Shown here: positions 18,043-27,087 of the stretch, piece by piece
Layout: every line of letters begins with the position of its first letter
Position numbering within the stretch: position 1 is the stretch's first letter
NCBI GenBank assembly: GCA_002071445.1
Contig: MWFE01000042.1
Coordinates: forward strand, 1-64,000
Direction: 5' to 3'
DNA length: 64,000 bases
Source of the DNA: Bacteroidetes bacterium ADurb.Bin008
GTDB taxonomy: Bacteria; Bacteroidota; Bacteroidia; Bacteroidales; Tenuifilaceae
The notes under the pieces: model-generated
The model's database searches: none
Told to the model about the DNA's origin: nothing
The model's input: the letters and a program-made list of their open reading frames with translations, nothing else
Made by a program: the position numbers and the translations under genes

Positions 18043-19026
18043 TTGATGAAGCGAGTAGTAAATATAGCAATAGCGATGATCTGCGTGTTCTCTGCCAAGG
18101 CACAGGATCCACAGTTTACCCAGTTTTATGCTAATCCTCTCTACTTAGCACCCTCATACTCCGGAGGGATACCGGGGCACAGGGCAACCATGAACTATCG
18201 CAACCAGTGGACATTTGTACCCGGCACCTTTCAAACCTACAGTGTGTCGTACGATCATAACTTTATGAGTTTTAACAGCGGCCTGGGCCTCTTGGTGCTG
18301 GGCGACTACGCAGGCGATGGACGATTGGGAACCACCATGGCCGGATTACTGTACAGCTACGATATCGTACCGCATCCCGATTACCACATTCGGCCGGGGA
18401 TAGGATTTTACTATCTGCAACACTCCGTGGACTACTCCAGGCTCATCTTTGGCGATCAGCTGGCAGGAAATAATACCGACCTACCTCCAACGGTACAACC
18501 GCTTGGACGAAAGGCCATACGCGATATCGACGTTTCCACCTCAATTCTGGCCTACTCCGATGATATCTGGCTGGGCGTTACGTGGGATCATATGCTCCGA
18601 CCCGAAAGGTCGTTCTATGGTGATGATGCACGTACTCCCTATAAACTCTCAATCTACGGTGGAGGGAGAATTGTTATCAAAGGCATTGTTTTGCGACCCA
18701 TTGAGGAGAGCATAACCGGTTCTTTCAACCTGAGATTTCAAGGCTTATCGAAACAGCTCGACCTTGGCGTGTACTGGTATCGCGAACCTTTCCTGTTTGG
18801 AGCATGGTACAGAGGCATTCCATTGGTAAAATCGCTGCCGGGCACCGATGCTCTGGCCTTCCTGTTTGGCTACCGATTTATGGAATGGAGCGCTTCCTAC
18901 AGCTACGATTTCACGCTCTCGAAGCTGGGGCTTGGATCGGGCGGCTCGCATGAAGTATCGGTTTCATACACCTTTGCCGTGAAACCGAGGAAGCGCTGGA
19001 AGGCAATACCCTGTCCTATTTTCTAA
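18043..19026 (+). CDS. PorP/SprF family outer-membrane protein
   Basis: A 327-residue beta-barrel protein with a signal peptide (residues 1-20, ending S-A-K-A-Q). The mature start D-P-Q-F-T-Q-F-Y-A-N-P-L-Y-L-A-P-S is the hallmark of the PorP/SprF family. It begins 30 bases after the giant PKD gene on the same strand, the same order as sprB-sprF in gliding bacteria, where SprF is needed to get the SprB adhesin onto the surface. The job here is therefore probably to help secrete or anchor that PKD protein. A perfect inverted repeat at 19296-19334 closes the transcript. Confidence 0.9.
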   Translation: MMKRVVNIAIAMICVFSAKAQDPQFTQFYANPLYLAPSYSGGIPGHRATMNYRNQWTFVPGTFQTYSVSYDHNFMSFNSGLGLLVLGDYAGDGRLGTTMAGLLYSYDIVPHPDYHIRPGIGFYYLQHSVDYSRLIFGDQLAGNNTDLPPTVQPLGRKAIRDIDVSTSILAYSDDIWLGVTWDHMLRPERSFYGDDARTPYKLSIYGGGRIVIKGIVLRPIEESITGSFNLRFQGLSKQLDLGVYWYREPFLFGAWYRGIPLVKSLPGTDALAFLFGYRFMEWSASYSYDFTLSKLGLGSGGSHEVSVSYTFAVKPRKRWKAIPCPIF

Positions 19027-19377
19027 CGTTGCCACGACTTGTGGTTTAAATCAAGGCTTTTCATCCCGGATCAGGTTCTTTGGTTCTATCCCCGGGCATT
19101 GCCCTTGTTGAGGGGAAGGATTAAATATCATCAATTTACTCCTATTAAACTGAAGGGTATCCTTCGCTGTGTATCAATGGTATTATTGCCAACCGTATAG
19201 GCATACATGGAAATTGGAACGCAACCAAACGTTTTTTGCCAATTAGGCGCAGCCAAATCAAAGCACTTCCGTCCTATTTTTTTGTTATCCTTCAATCATT
19301 AAAAAAAGAGCCCAGGAGGCTCTTTTTTTAATGATAAACCCCAACATTTCTGAATTCATCGGGTTCAGTGGCAGGTA
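19027..19377. other. Intergenic region between convergent genes
   Basis: This 351-base stretch between the PorP/SprF gene and the Fe-type superoxide dismutase gene holds one strong bidirectional terminator (19296-19334). The remainder shows no ORF, tRNA or repeat that I can support. Confidence 0.7.
19296..19334. terminator. Bidirectional intrinsic terminator
   Basis: A perfect 17-bp stem (TCATT, seven A, GAGCC paired with GGCTC, seven T, AATGA) has a 5-base loop. The A and T runs give a U-tract in both directions, which suits the convergent PorP/SprF and superoxide dismutase genes. Confidence 0.9.
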
Positions 19378-19962
19378 TTAGCCCATCTCAAATCTTTTCT
19401 CCACCACCTTCCAGTCAATCAAACTCCAAAAGGCATTGATATAGTCGGGGCGGCGGTTCTGGTAATCGAGGTAGTAGGCATGTTCCCACACATCGCAGGT
19501 AAGCAGTGGCTTTAACCCTGTGCGCAGTGGGTTTCCGGCGTTGGACTCCTGCACAATTTCCAGATTACCGTAGGCATCCTTAATCAGCCATGCCCATCCG
19601 GAGCCAAAAAGAGTGGCAGCGGCCTTTGAAAAGGCCTCCTTAAAATTGCCAAAAGAGCCAAAATCGCGCCCTATGCGCTCTGCCAATGGGCCCGTGGGCT
19701 CTCCCTTAGGATTTTTGGCAAAAGCCTCGAAGTAAAAGGTATGGTTCCATACCTGAGCTCCGTTGTTGAAAATCCCGCCATCCGATTCTTTTACAATGGT
19801 TTCCAAATCGGAATCGGCAAAGCGTGTACCTTTGATCAGGTTATTAAGGTTGTTCACATACGCCTGATGGTGCTTGCCATGGTGAAACTCAAGCGTTTGC
19901 CTGCCAATGGCAGGACTTAAATCGTCTAATCCGTAGGGAAGAGGAGGTAGTGTGTATTCCAT
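19378..19962 (-). CDS. sodB: Superoxide dismutase, Fe-type signature
   Basis: Converts superoxide to oxygen and hydrogen peroxide, probably in the cytoplasm since no signal is present. The start is taken at M-E-Y-T-L-P-P-L-P-Y (194 residues, usual family length); a longer frame to 20031 would run through the promoter. Metal ligands lie in H-H-G-K-H-H, W-N-H-T-F-Y and D-V-W-E-H-A-Y-Y. The outer-sphere glutamine sits in N-N-G-A-Q-V-W-N-H, the Fe-type position, unlike the second dismutase at 60059-60661. Single gene with its own -7 element and terminator. Metal preference is inferred from that one position, and cambialistic behaviour is possible. Confidence 0.92.
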   Translation of the reverse strand: MEYTLPPLPYGLDDLSPAIGRQTLEFHHGKHHQAYVNNLNNLIKGTRFADSDLETIVKESDGGIFNNGAQVWNHTFYFEAFAKNPKGEPTGPLAERIGRDFGSFGNFKEAFSKAAATLFGSGWAWLIKDAYGNLEIVQESNAGNPLRTGLKPLLTCDVWEHAYYLDYQNRRPDYINAFWSLIDWKVVEKRFEMG

Positions 19963-20010
19963 TTCAGTAGTTTTTAGTTGATAAATCTTTTTAACGTTTG
20001 TACCTGCTAA

Positions 20011-20018
20011 CAAAATTA
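20011..20018 (-). promoter_or_regulatory. -7 promoter element of the Fe-type superoxide dismutase gene
   Basis: Minus-strand TAATTTTG matches TAnnTTTG exactly, 48 bases before the chosen ATG. Its place inside the longer possible reading frame supports the shorter start. Confidence 0.55.
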
Positions 20019-20121
20019 ACCAATTTGACAATGGAATTCAATTTTTTTATGGTCTTCTTCTTAAACCCGGTAACAAATAAAAGGTCTATCATAAAACATA
20101 TTCTTTGTCTATTTTTTCCAT

Positions 20122-20129
20122 TACCTTTG
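20122..20129 (+). promoter_or_regulatory. -7 promoter element of the DUF1573 gene
   Basis: TACCTTTG is a perfect match, 25 bases before the ATG at 20155. Confidence 0.6.
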
Positions 20130-20154
20130 AGGTCAAATTTTTAACAGGGTAGTT

Positions 20155-20574
20155 ATGCTTAAATATTTATTAAACACAGCTGTGCTGCTGGCAGTTACCT
20201 TCACTCTCCCGGCACAGGAAATCAAAGTTGAAGAAAACCATCCTAAAGCCGTCATCACTTTCGATAAGGTGGAATACGATTATGGTGAGATTGAGTACGA
20301 CGGGAATGGCGAGTGTTCCTTCGAATTCACCAACACCGGAACTGAAGCTTTGGTGATTACCAATGTTCTGGCATCGTGCGGATGTACGGTTCCCAAGTGG
20401 TCCAAAGACCCCATTAAACCGGGGGAAAAAGGGACTATCACCGTTAAATACAATACCTCAATACCCGGGAATTTCAGTAAAAGTATTCGTGTATTTTCCA
20501 ATGGCGAGCCCGGTCAGGTATATCTGCGAATAAAAGGAATGGTTAAGCAAAAAAATCAAGTTGAACTTAAATAA
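20155..20574 (+). CDS. DUF1573 domain protein (exported Ig-like fold)
   Basis: A 139-residue exported protein with a signal peptide of about 20 residues ending near L-P-A-Q. The rest is one DUF1573 domain, an Ig-like fold related to ASPM/SPD-2/Hydin domains, with the family motif S-C-G-C-T-V-P-x-W and the following P-I-x-P-G-E-K-G-T-I-T-V-K-Y. The two cysteines could form a disulphide or bind a metal. Its biochemical role is unknown. It precedes the aminotransferase gene by 23 bases and probably shares the same transcript, though no functional link is evident. Confidence 0.85.
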   Translation: MLKYLLNTAVLLAVTFTLPAQEIKVEENHPKAVITFDKVEYDYGEIEYDGNGECSFEFTNTGTEALVITNVLASCGCTVPKWSKDPIKPGEKGTITVKYNTSIPGNFSKSIRVFSNGEPGQVYLRIKGMVKQKNQVELK

Positions 20575-20597
20575 AAAAGAAACTAAAGCCTATTGTC

Positions 20598-21797
20598 ATG
20601 CCAAACATTTCAGAAAAAGGGCAGGCCATGCCTGCTTCGCCTATCCGTAAACTTGTACCCTACGCCGAAGAAGCAAAACGAAAGGGGAGGAAAATTTACC
20701 ATCTAAACATTGGGCAACCCGATATTGCCACCCCCGAAATAGCTCTTAAAGCAGTGAGGGAAAATACGTTAAAGGTGATTGAGTACAGCCACTCTGCCGG
20801 AAACGAGAGCTATCGCAAGGGTCTTGCCAAATACTATCAGAGTGTGGGTATTGATATTACGCATGCCGATATCATTGTAACTACGGGAGGATCGGAGGCA
20901 ATCACCATCTCTTTCATGAGCTGCCTCAACCCGGGCGATGAGGTGATTACCCCTGAGCCCTTTTACGCCAACTACAATGGCTTTGCCGTAAGCACCGGCG
21001 TAAAAATTGTTCCCATTACAGCATCCATCGCCGATGGATTTGCCCTGCCCTCCATATCGGCCTTTGAAAAGCTAATCACTCCGAAAACCAAGGGGATTTT
21101 AATTTGCAACCCCAATAACCCAACCGGATACCTATACTCACGCGAGGAGCTGGAGCACCTTGCCGAAGTGGTTAAGAAGCACGACCTCTACCTTTTCTCC
21201 GATGAGGTTTACCGCGAGTTTTGCTACGACGGACAAACCCATTTCTCAGCCATGAATTTAAAAGGCCTTGAGCAGAACGTGGTTTTAATGGATTCGGTAT
21301 CAAAGCGGTATAGCATGTGCGGGGTAAGGGTTGGGGCCATCATTTCGCGCAACTGCGATGTGATGAAAACCGCCATGAAATTTGCACAGGCCCGCTTATG
21401 CCCCCCCTCCTATGGTCAAATTGCCGCTGAAGCGGCATTGAATACCCCCAAGGAGTACTTCGAAGGTGTGTACAACGAATACATCGAGCGCCGCAACTAC
21501 ATGGTGGAAGCGCTGAACAGGATGGAAGGGGTGGTTTGTCCCAAGCCAAAGGGTGCTTTCTATACCGTTGTTAAGCTGCCCGTTGACGACACGGACCGTT
21601 TCGCCCAGTGGTTACTGGAAGAGTTTGAATACAAGAATCAAACCGTGATGCTGGCGCCGGCTTCGGGCTTTTACGCCACACAGGGATTGGGCAAAAATGA
21701 AGCACGCATTGCATACGTACTGAAAATTGAGGATTTGAAGAATGCCATGGAGGTATTAGAAAAGGCATTGCTACAGTACCCGGGCAGAAAACTTTAA
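20598..21797 (+). CDS. PLP-dependent aminotransferase, class I/II
   Basis: A cytoplasmic fold-type I aminotransferase of 399 residues, the usual size for the aspartate aminotransferase group. Schiff-base Lys236 lies in D-S-V-S-K-R-Y. The N-P-N-N-P-T-G motif and F-S-D-E-V-Y (PLP nitrogen-binding Asp) are intact, as is the near-C-terminal A-R-I-A-Y carrying the carboxylate-binding Arg. Substrate cannot be read from sequence; aspartate, aromatic or branched amino acids are candidates. It follows the DUF1573 gene in the same direction and ends 28 bases from the convergent methyltransferase gene. Confidence 0.88.
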   Translation: MPNISEKGQAMPASPIRKLVPYAEEAKRKGRKIYHLNIGQPDIATPEIALKAVRENTLKVIEYSHSAGNESYRKGLAKYYQSVGIDITHADIIVTTGGSEAITISFMSCLNPGDEVITPEPFYANYNGFAVSTGVKIVPITASIADGFALPSISAFEKLITPKTKGILICNPNNPTGYLYSREELEHLAEVVKKHDLYLFSDEVYREFCYDGQTHFSAMNLKGLEQNVVLMDSVSKRYSMCGVRVGAIISRNCDVMKTAMKFAQARLCPPSYGQIAAEAALNTPKEYFEGVYNEYIERRNYMVEALNRMEGVVCPKPKGAFYTVVKLPVDDTDRFAQWLLEEFEYKNQTVMLAPASGFYATQGLGKNEARIAYVLKIEDLKNAMEVLEKALLQYPGRKL

Positions 21798-21825
21798 TAA
21801 ACTCCGGGGATCCTGCGGACAACGG

Positions 21826-22536
21826 CTAAAATGCCAAATAAAAATCTTTGGTTAGATGTTTATACTCATCAGTGAATGAGTCGTCGAGATTCCTGATGGT
21901 AAGTTCCGATTCGGAAAAACTTTTCTTTTCATTACTAAACTCGAGAAGCAACCTTTTGGGAGGTTGCTTTTCTTTTCCTGTAACGACAACCCTTTTATTG
22001 CAAAACAACCCGTAGTTAGAAGCTTTGGCAGTAAAAACATTGCCTTCGATGTAAGGGAAAATCCCTGCAAAAAGGCCATCAGGCGTAAGTAGCTTTTCAA
22101 TACCCTTCAGCAGTTCGTCCTGAGGGAGCCAATCGGTATGGCGGGCAGCGGTACGCTTCATTTCGGGAGATTTTAGCGACTTGATGAAGTATGGCGGATT
22201 GGATACAATGAGATCGTACTGCCGGGTTGCCCTTTGGGCAAAATCCTGGAAACTCTCGTTAAACAAAGCAATTCTTGTTTTCCATGGGCTGTTCTCCACA
22301 TTGATCAATGCCTGCCGGTACGATGGCTCATCAATTTCAACGGCATCGATAGCTGCTTTGCTGCGCTGGGCAAGCATAAGCGCAATCAGTCCCGTTCCCG
22401 TACCCACGTCGAGTATGCGCGACGATGCTTCCACATGGGCCCAGGCACCAAGCAATACCCCGTCGGTGCCAACCTTCATGGCAGCATTCTCCTGCCTCAC
22501 GGCAAATTGCTTGAATCGGAAGTAGGGATTACTCAT
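21826..22536 (-). CDS. trmN6: tRNA1(Val) (adenine(37)-N6)-methyltransferase
   Basis: A 236-residue SAM-dependent methyltransferase of the YfiC/TrmN6 group, which methylates N6 of A37 in a valine tRNA. Visible motifs are F-R-F-K-Q-F at the N-terminus, K-V-G-T-D-G-V-L-L-G-A-W, the SAM loop D-V-G-T-G-T-G-L-I-A-L-M and the catalytic N-P-P-Y (I-V-S-N-P-P-Y-F). This order and length fit the family well. It stands alone on the minus strand, with the lolD gene 95 bases upstream. Confusion with another N6-adenine methyltransferase is possible but less likely given the N-terminal signature. Confidence 0.88.
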   Translation of the reverse strand: MSNPYFRFKQFAVRQENAAMKVGTDGVLLGAWAHVEASSRILDVGTGTGLIALMLAQRSKAAIDAVEIDEPSYRQALINVENSPWKTRIALFNESFQDFAQRATRQYDLIVSNPPYFIKSLKSPEMKRTAARHTDWLPQDELLKGIEKLLTPDGLFAGIFPYIEGNVFTAKASNYGLFCNKRVVVTGKEKQPPKRLLLEFSNEKKSFSESELTIRNLDDSFTDEYKHLTKDFYLAF

Positions 22537-22631
22537 AGCTGCCCGAGATTTTTCATGGTAAAGCCCCTACCCTTTTGGGCCCTGCCCAAAGAAAAAATGT
22601 TTTTATGCAAATGTGGCTCATACGGAATGAG

Positions 22632-23282
22632 TTAGACAAACCTTCCGTCGTTCATGGAGAGTTGGATATCGGCCATGGCGGCCAAATCCCTATCGTGGGT
22701 TACCACCACAAAGGTTTGCTTAAACTCATCGCGAAGGGCGAAGAACAGCTTATGAAGTTCCTCCTTGTTTTTGGAATCCAGATTTCCCGATGGCTCATCG
22801 GCCAGGATAACCTTGGGCTGATTAATAAGAGCTCTGGCCACGGCAACCCTTTGCTGCTCGCCTCCCGAAAGTTCGGATGGCTTATGGTGGAACCGTTCCG
22901 ATAAGCCTAAAAACGAGAGCAGGTCGCCTGCCCTCTTTTCTGCGCTTTCGCGCGATTTTCCGGCAATGTAAGCAGGTATGCACACATTCTCAATGGCTGT
23001 GAATTCGGGCAGCAGGTGATGGAACTGAAAAACAAATCCAATGTTCTTGTTCCTGAAACCTGCCAGCTGTTTATCGCCCAACGCAAAAACATCGCGCCCG
23101 TCGATGATTACTTTCCCCGAATCGGCCTTGCTCAAAGTACCCATAATCTGTAGCAGGGTTGTCTTTCCGGCACCGCTGGGCCCCACAATGGCCACTACTT
23201 TTTCCGCAGGAATAATAACATCAACCCCCTTGAGCACGGTTAGCGAGCCAAACGATTTTACAACTTGTTCTACTCGAATCAT
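22632..23282 (-). CDS. lolD: LolD-type ABC transporter ATP-binding protein
   Basis: Cytoplasmic ATPase of the LolD/MacB/FtsE class, which powers lipoprotein release or related export. Walker A ([10 protein letters not shown]), the Q-loop region, signature L-S-G-G-E-Q-Q-R and Walker B ([12 protein letters not shown]) are all intact. I place the start at the ATG giving M-I-R-V-E-Q-V (217 residues), because a perfect -7 element lies 19 bases upstream; an ATG three codons earlier is also possible. No permease is next to it. Candidate partners are the LolC/E-type permease at 27114-28358 and the ATPase-less MacB-like permease at 41769-43121. Confidence 0.85.
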   Translation of the reverse strand: MIRVEQVVKSFGSLTVLKGVDVIIPAEKVVAIVGPSGAGKTTLLQIMGTLSKADSGKVIIDGRDVFALGDKQLAGFRNKNIGFVFQFHHLLPEFTAIENVCIPAYIAGKSRESAEKRAGDLLSFLGLSERFHHKPSELSGGEQQRVAVARALINQPKVILADEPSGNLDSKNKEELHKLFFALRDEFKQTFVVVTHDRDLAAMADIQLSMNDGRFV

Positions 23283-23291
23283 ATTATGCAA

Positions 23292-23720
23292 TAATTGAGA
23301 CCAAAGGTATAATTTTTAGTCAGAATAATATGACTAATCAATCGGAATAGGGGTTTTACAGATCTCCCTTAATTAAGTATTGTCCTTTTTCCCAAAACGG
23401 AAAGCATTAAAAGGGCAATTTGAAATACCTGTGTATTTTAAGGCTATAAAATGATTTAAGTTGAAATGAGCAAATTGCATCAAAGGTTGTTATATCATTA
23501 GTCGGGGTACCAAAAAATTGGCAAAGGGGAGTATAAATTATTGCAATCAGTATAATTATTAAGTGCCCTTATTGCCGTATAGTACTAACTATGAGCTACA
23601 ATTATTGTATTACGGCCAATCCATGGACGTTCTCCCGTAAAGCTGAATACTCTATTCGCCGGTAAGCGCGTCTAAAATAAATGTAATACATCGCAAAAGG
23701 ACCGTATAAATATTGACAAG
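23292..23720. other. Intergenic region between divergent genes
   Basis: This AT-rich 429-base gap lies between lolD (minus) and the saccharopine dehydrogenase gene (plus). Besides the lolD promoter element I see no ORF, tRNA, terminator or strong repeat. Confidence 0.65.
23302..23309 (-). promoter_or_regulatory. lolD: -7 promoter element of lolD
   Basis: Minus-strand TACCTTTG is a perfect match, 19 bases before the ATG at 23282 and only 10 before the ATG at 23291, favouring the shorter start. Confidence 0.6.
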
Positions 23721-25058
23721 ATGAAAAAAGTGCTGATATTAGGTGCAGGCATGGTTGTTAAGCCCATTGCTCACCACCTGTTGAATAATGGAGTAGGAAT
23801 AACCATCGCAACCCGCACTCAAAGCAAAGCCGATGAGATTATTGCAGGCCATCCCAACGGTACAACCCGGGCCTGGAACTCAAATGACGAGGAAGCGCTT
23901 GACAGGATGGTTGCAGAGCACGACCTTACGGTTAGTCTATTACCCTACACCCACCATGTAATGGTGGCAAAGCATTGCATTAAACACCGTAAGGATATGG
24001 TTACCACGTCGTATGAGCAACCCGAAATGCGTGCCCTTGATGCCATGGCAAAGGATGCGGGAATCATCATTCTAAACGAACTGGGGCTGGATCCCGGCAT
24101 TGATCATATGTCGGCCATGCGGATTATCGATCACATTCACAGAAACGGAGGGCAGGTGGATGAGTTCTACTCGCTTTGCGGTGCATTGGTGGCCCCCGAA
24201 GTGGAAAAAAACCCGTTTGGCTACAAGTTTACCTGGGCACCCAAAGGGGTTGTGATGGCAGGGAATAACCAGGCCAGATACATGATAAATGGTAAAGTGT
24301 TTGAGATACAAACCGAAGATCTTTTCAAAAACCCGTTCATGGTCGATTTCCCCAAAGTGGGCAAACTGGAAGTTTACCCCAACCGCGATTCATTGGCGTA
24401 CATTGATGTATATGGCATACCTGAGGTAAAAACCATGTACCGCGGAACCTTTCGCTACGCCGGATGGTGCCAAACAATGGATGCCATGAAACGGCTTGGG
24501 CTTCTCTCGTACGATAAGATCAGCATGGTTGATATGACCTATGCCGACTTCGTGGCTAAACGGATTGGTATGGACGATTCGATGAATATTAAAAAGAGAA
24601 TTGCAGAATATCTGGGCATAGGGTTGGAATCTACTCCAATGGTTGCACTTGAATGGCTTGGCCTGTTCAGCCAAACCCTCATCAACCGTGAAGAGGGCTC
24701 CCCTTTCAATCTGGTCTCCGACATCATGATTGAGAAGATGATGATTGGCGAGAACGATCGCGACATGGTGGCCATGCAGCACACCTTTGTGGCCCGATAT
24801 CCCGATGGCAAACAAGAGGTTATCCGTTCGCGTATGTTAGACTTCGGTACATTGAAAAACGACACATCCATTGCCCGAACAGTGGCATTGCCTGCCGCAG
24901 TTGGGGTTCAAATGATACTTGAGAATAGCATTTCGGCTAAAGGGGTTCACATACCCGTTCTACCCGAAATATACAACCCGATACTGAATGCCTTGGAAAA
25001 GTTGAACATAACAATGGCTGAAGAATATGGGCTGCCCCTGAGTGAAAGCATTAAATAG
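23721..25058 (+). CDS. Saccharopine dehydrogenase family protein
   Basis: A 445-residue NAD(P)-dependent enzyme resembling the glutamate-forming saccharopine dehydrogenase (Lys9/LKR-SDH type), which converts saccharopine to glutamate and aminoadipate semialdehyde. The Rossmann motif is at the very N-terminus (V-L-I-L-G-A-G-M-V-V-K-P). The central N-E-L-G-L-D-P-G-I-D-H-M segment, typical of the substrate-binding domain, begins near residue 114. The start is the ATG giving M-K-K-V-L-I-L-G. No lysine-ketoglutarate reductase or aminoadipate gene is nearby, so a lysine-degradation role is assigned by family only; carboxynorspermidine-type relatives are an alternative. Confidence 0.85.
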   Translation: MKKVLILGAGMVVKPIAHHLLNNGVGITIATRTQSKADEIIAGHPNGTTRAWNSNDEEALDRMVAEHDLTVSLLPYTHHVMVAKHCIKHRKDMVTTSYEQPEMRALDAMAKDAGIIILNELGLDPGIDHMSAMRIIDHIHRNGGQVDEFYSLCGALVAPEVEKNPFGYKFTWAPKGVVMAGNNQARYMINGKVFEIQTEDLFKNPFMVDFPKVGKLEVYPNRDSLAYIDVYGIPEVKTMYRGTFRYAGWCQTMDAMKRLGLLSYDKISMVDMTYADFVAKRIGMDDSMNIKKRIAEYLGIGLESTPMVALEWLGLFSQTLINREEGSPFNLVSDIMIEKMMIGENDRDMVAMQHTFVARYPDGKQEVIRSRMLDFGTLKNDTSIARTVALPAAVGVQMILENSISAKGVHIPVLPEIYNPILNALEKLNITMAEEYGLPLSESIK

Positions 25059-25113
25059 CGTGTTATCGGGTCGGGATTTTTTAGTTTTCACGCAAAAATT
25101 GATGCATTTTTTA

Positions 25114-25121
25114 TACTTTCG
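25114..25121 (+). promoter_or_regulatory. -7 promoter element of the NamZ-type gene
   Basis: TACTTTCG matches TAnnTTTG with one change and lies 20 bases before the TTG chosen as start. It overlaps an upstream GTG that would otherwise be the longest start. Confidence 0.45.
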
Positions 25122-25141
25122 TGCAAACAAAATTTTTGCCA

Positions 25142-26338
25142 TTGAAAACATCCCTCATACCGATGATTCTTCTAGCCATGCTTTCGTGTGGCGGGCTATC
25201 TTCCAAAAAGGTTGATGATGAAAAGCGTATTCAAACCGGCTGCGAGCAAACCGATCGCTACCTGCCATTGCTGGAGGGAAAACGGGTAGCTCTCGTGGCA
25301 AACCACTCCACCATAATTGGAACAACCCACTTGGTGGATAGCCTTTTGACTACAGGAGTGCAGGTGGTCAGAATTTTTAGCCCCGAGCATGGTTTCCGGG
25401 GCGATGTGGCCGACGGAGTACCCATTGAAAATCAGGTTGACTCCACCACAGGAATCCCTGTAATCTCGCTGTATGCAAAAAAGCGCAAACCTTTACCGGA
25501 GGATTTGGAGGGGATTGACGTGATGATCTTTGATATTCAGGACGTGGGGGCCCGATTCTACACCTATATATCCACCATGCACTACCTTATGGAGGCATGC
25601 GCCGAAAATACCATCCCTTTGCTGGTTTTCGACAGACCCAATCCCAACGGATTTTACGTTGACGGCCCTGTGCTGGATACCAACTTCAGGTCGTTTGTGG
25701 GGATGCATCCTGTGCCCGTGGTTCACGGCATGACCGTGGGCGAGTTTGCCCTGATGATCAACGGCGAGCGATGGCTCAAAGAAGGGGAACAGTGCAACCT
25801 CACCGTTATCCCATGTTCCAACTACACACACGAATCCATTTACAACCTCCCTGTTAGACCTTCGCCCAATTTGCCCAACCAAACAGCCGTGTACCTTTAC
25901 CCATCGCTATGCTTCCTCGAGGGAACGGCCATCAGCATTGGCAGGGGAACCGATTTTCCCTTTCAGGTTTTTGGTCACCCCGATTTTCCCGATATGGGCT
26001 TTGAGTTTACCCCCGAAAGCCGCCCCCATTCCAGCGTTAGCCCGCTGCTAATGAATCAGAAATGCTATGGGTTCGATCTGCGCGACTACACCGATAAATA
26101 TTTTCTCGATACAAGGGCTATCAATCTCAGCTGGCTGATATTTGCATACCAATCGTTCACCCATAAGGAGAATTTTTTCAACGGATATTTCAATACGCTG
26201 GCTGGTGGCACAACGCTAAAAGAGCAAATAGAGCAAGGCGTTGACGAACAAGCCATCAGGGATAGTTGGCAACCCGGTATTGAACAATTCATGAAGATCA
26301 GGCAGAAATATTTGCTCTACCCCGATTATTCCAAGTAG
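25142..26338 (+). CDS. NamZ-type exo-beta-N-acetylmuramidase (DUF1343), lipoprotein
   Basis: Expected to release N-acetylmuramic acid from peptidoglycan fragments outside the cytoplasm. The chosen TTG start gives 398 residues with a lipoprotein signal (L-L-A-M-L-S-C, Cys16). DUF1343 motifs are clear: V-A-N-H-S-T, F-S-P-E-H-G-F-R-G-D, Y-G/A-K-x-R-x-P, F-D-I-Q-D-V-G-A-R-F-Y-T-Y and V-F-D-R-P-N-P-N-G. The GTG at 25121 lies in the promoter and would spoil the signal peptide. The stop TAG abuts the ATG of the RNase H gene directly, so the two are co-transcribed. Function is by homology to NamZ and not certain for every DUF1343 member. Confidence 0.85.
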   Translation: MKTSLIPMILLAMLSCGGLSSKKVDDEKRIQTGCEQTDRYLPLLEGKRVALVANHSTIIGTTHLVDSLLTTGVQVVRIFSPEHGFRGDVADGVPIENQVDSTTGIPVISLYAKKRKPLPEDLEGIDVMIFDIQDVGARFYTYISTMHYLMEACAENTIPLLVFDRPNPNGFYVDGPVLDTNFRSFVGMHPVPVVHGMTVGEFALMINGERWLKEGEQCNLTVIPCSNYTHESIYNLPVRPSPNLPNQTAVYLYPSLCFLEGTAISIGRGTDFPFQVFGHPDFPDMGFEFTPESRPHSSVSPLLMNQKCYGFDLRDYTDKYFLDTRAINLSWLIFAYQSFTHKENFFNGYFNTLAGGTTLKEQIEQGVDEQAIRDSWQPGIEQFMKIRQKYLLYPDYSK

Positions 26339-26971
26339 ATGGCCAAACAAAAGTACTACGTTGTGTGGGAAGGCGTAAAGCCGGGTATTTATGGCAGTTG
26401 GGACGAATGCCAACAGAATATTAAGGGGTTTCCCAATGCCAGGTATAAAGCATTTCCAAGTATTCAGGCTGCTGAGGCAGCCTATAAGCAGCCCTATGAA
26501 AACGTCATAGGAAAGGCGGTTAACCTCGAAATTCATTTGGAAGGGCTCGAAGAAAATCAACCCAAGCCCATATTTCCCTCGTTGGCCGTAGATGCAGCAT
26601 GCAATATGACCACAGGCGATATGGAGTATCGTGGCGTTGATGCGCAAAGCGGGAAGGAGATTTTTCGGCTTGGACCCTTTAAGGATGGGACCAATAATAT
26701 TGGTGAGTTTTTAGCCATCGTGCACGGGTTGGCACTGCTAAAACAGAAAAACAGTAATCTACCCATCTACTCCGATTCGCTCACTGCAATCAGCTGGGTG
26801 AGAAAGAAAAAGGTAAACACAAAACAGATGGAGACTTTCAACAATGCCAAACTCTTCGAGTTGATTGGGCGTGCAGAAAAATGGCTGCGCGAGAACACGT
26901 GGACAAACAAGCTGTTGAAGTGGGAAACCCATGCATGGGGCGAAATCCCTGCTGATTTTGGCAGGAAGTAG
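26339..26971 (+). CDS. rnhA: Ribonuclease HI with N-terminal viroplasmin domain
   Basis: A cytoplasmic enzyme that cuts RNA in RNA:DNA hybrids. Residues 1-50 (Y-Y-V-V-W-E-G-x-x-P-G-I-Y, then W-x-E-C-Q, F-P-N-A-R-Y-K-A-F) form the caulimovirus-viroplasmin/RNase H1 N-terminal domain, which binds hybrids. The RNase H fold follows from about residue 80, with acidic catalytic residues in A-V-D-A-A, N-I-G-E-F, Y-S-D-S and A-D-F-G at the end. Total length (210) is normal for this bacterial two-domain form. Its ATG directly follows the NamZ stop codon, so translation is probably coupled. Confidence 0.9.
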   Translation: MAKQKYYVVWEGVKPGIYGSWDECQQNIKGFPNARYKAFPSIQAAEAAYKQPYENVIGKAVNLEIHLEGLEENQPKPIFPSLAVDAACNMTTGDMEYRGVDAQSGKEIFRLGPFKDGTNNIGEFLAIVHGLALLKQKNSNLPIYSDSLTAISWVRKKKVNTKQMETFNNAKLFELIGRAEKWLRENTWTNKLLKWETHAWGEIPADFGRK

Positions 26972-27087
26972 CAAGGACTGTAACAACCGAAAACATGGTT
27001 TTAATGGGTTTAGCCCTCTATTAATCTTGAAATCAATATAATAGCCAAGAAAAGGTTACGATACCTGCAAATCATTAGGTTTTTATC

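Noticed and set aside
19963..20031. N-terminal extension of the Fe-type superoxide dismutase
   Set aside because: The extra 23 residues run toward the promoter element and are not part of the enzyme family.
23292..23720. Possible RNA gene in the lolD-saccharopine dehydrogenase gap
   Set aside because: No cloverleaf, conserved riboswitch-like core or terminator could be recognised by eye.
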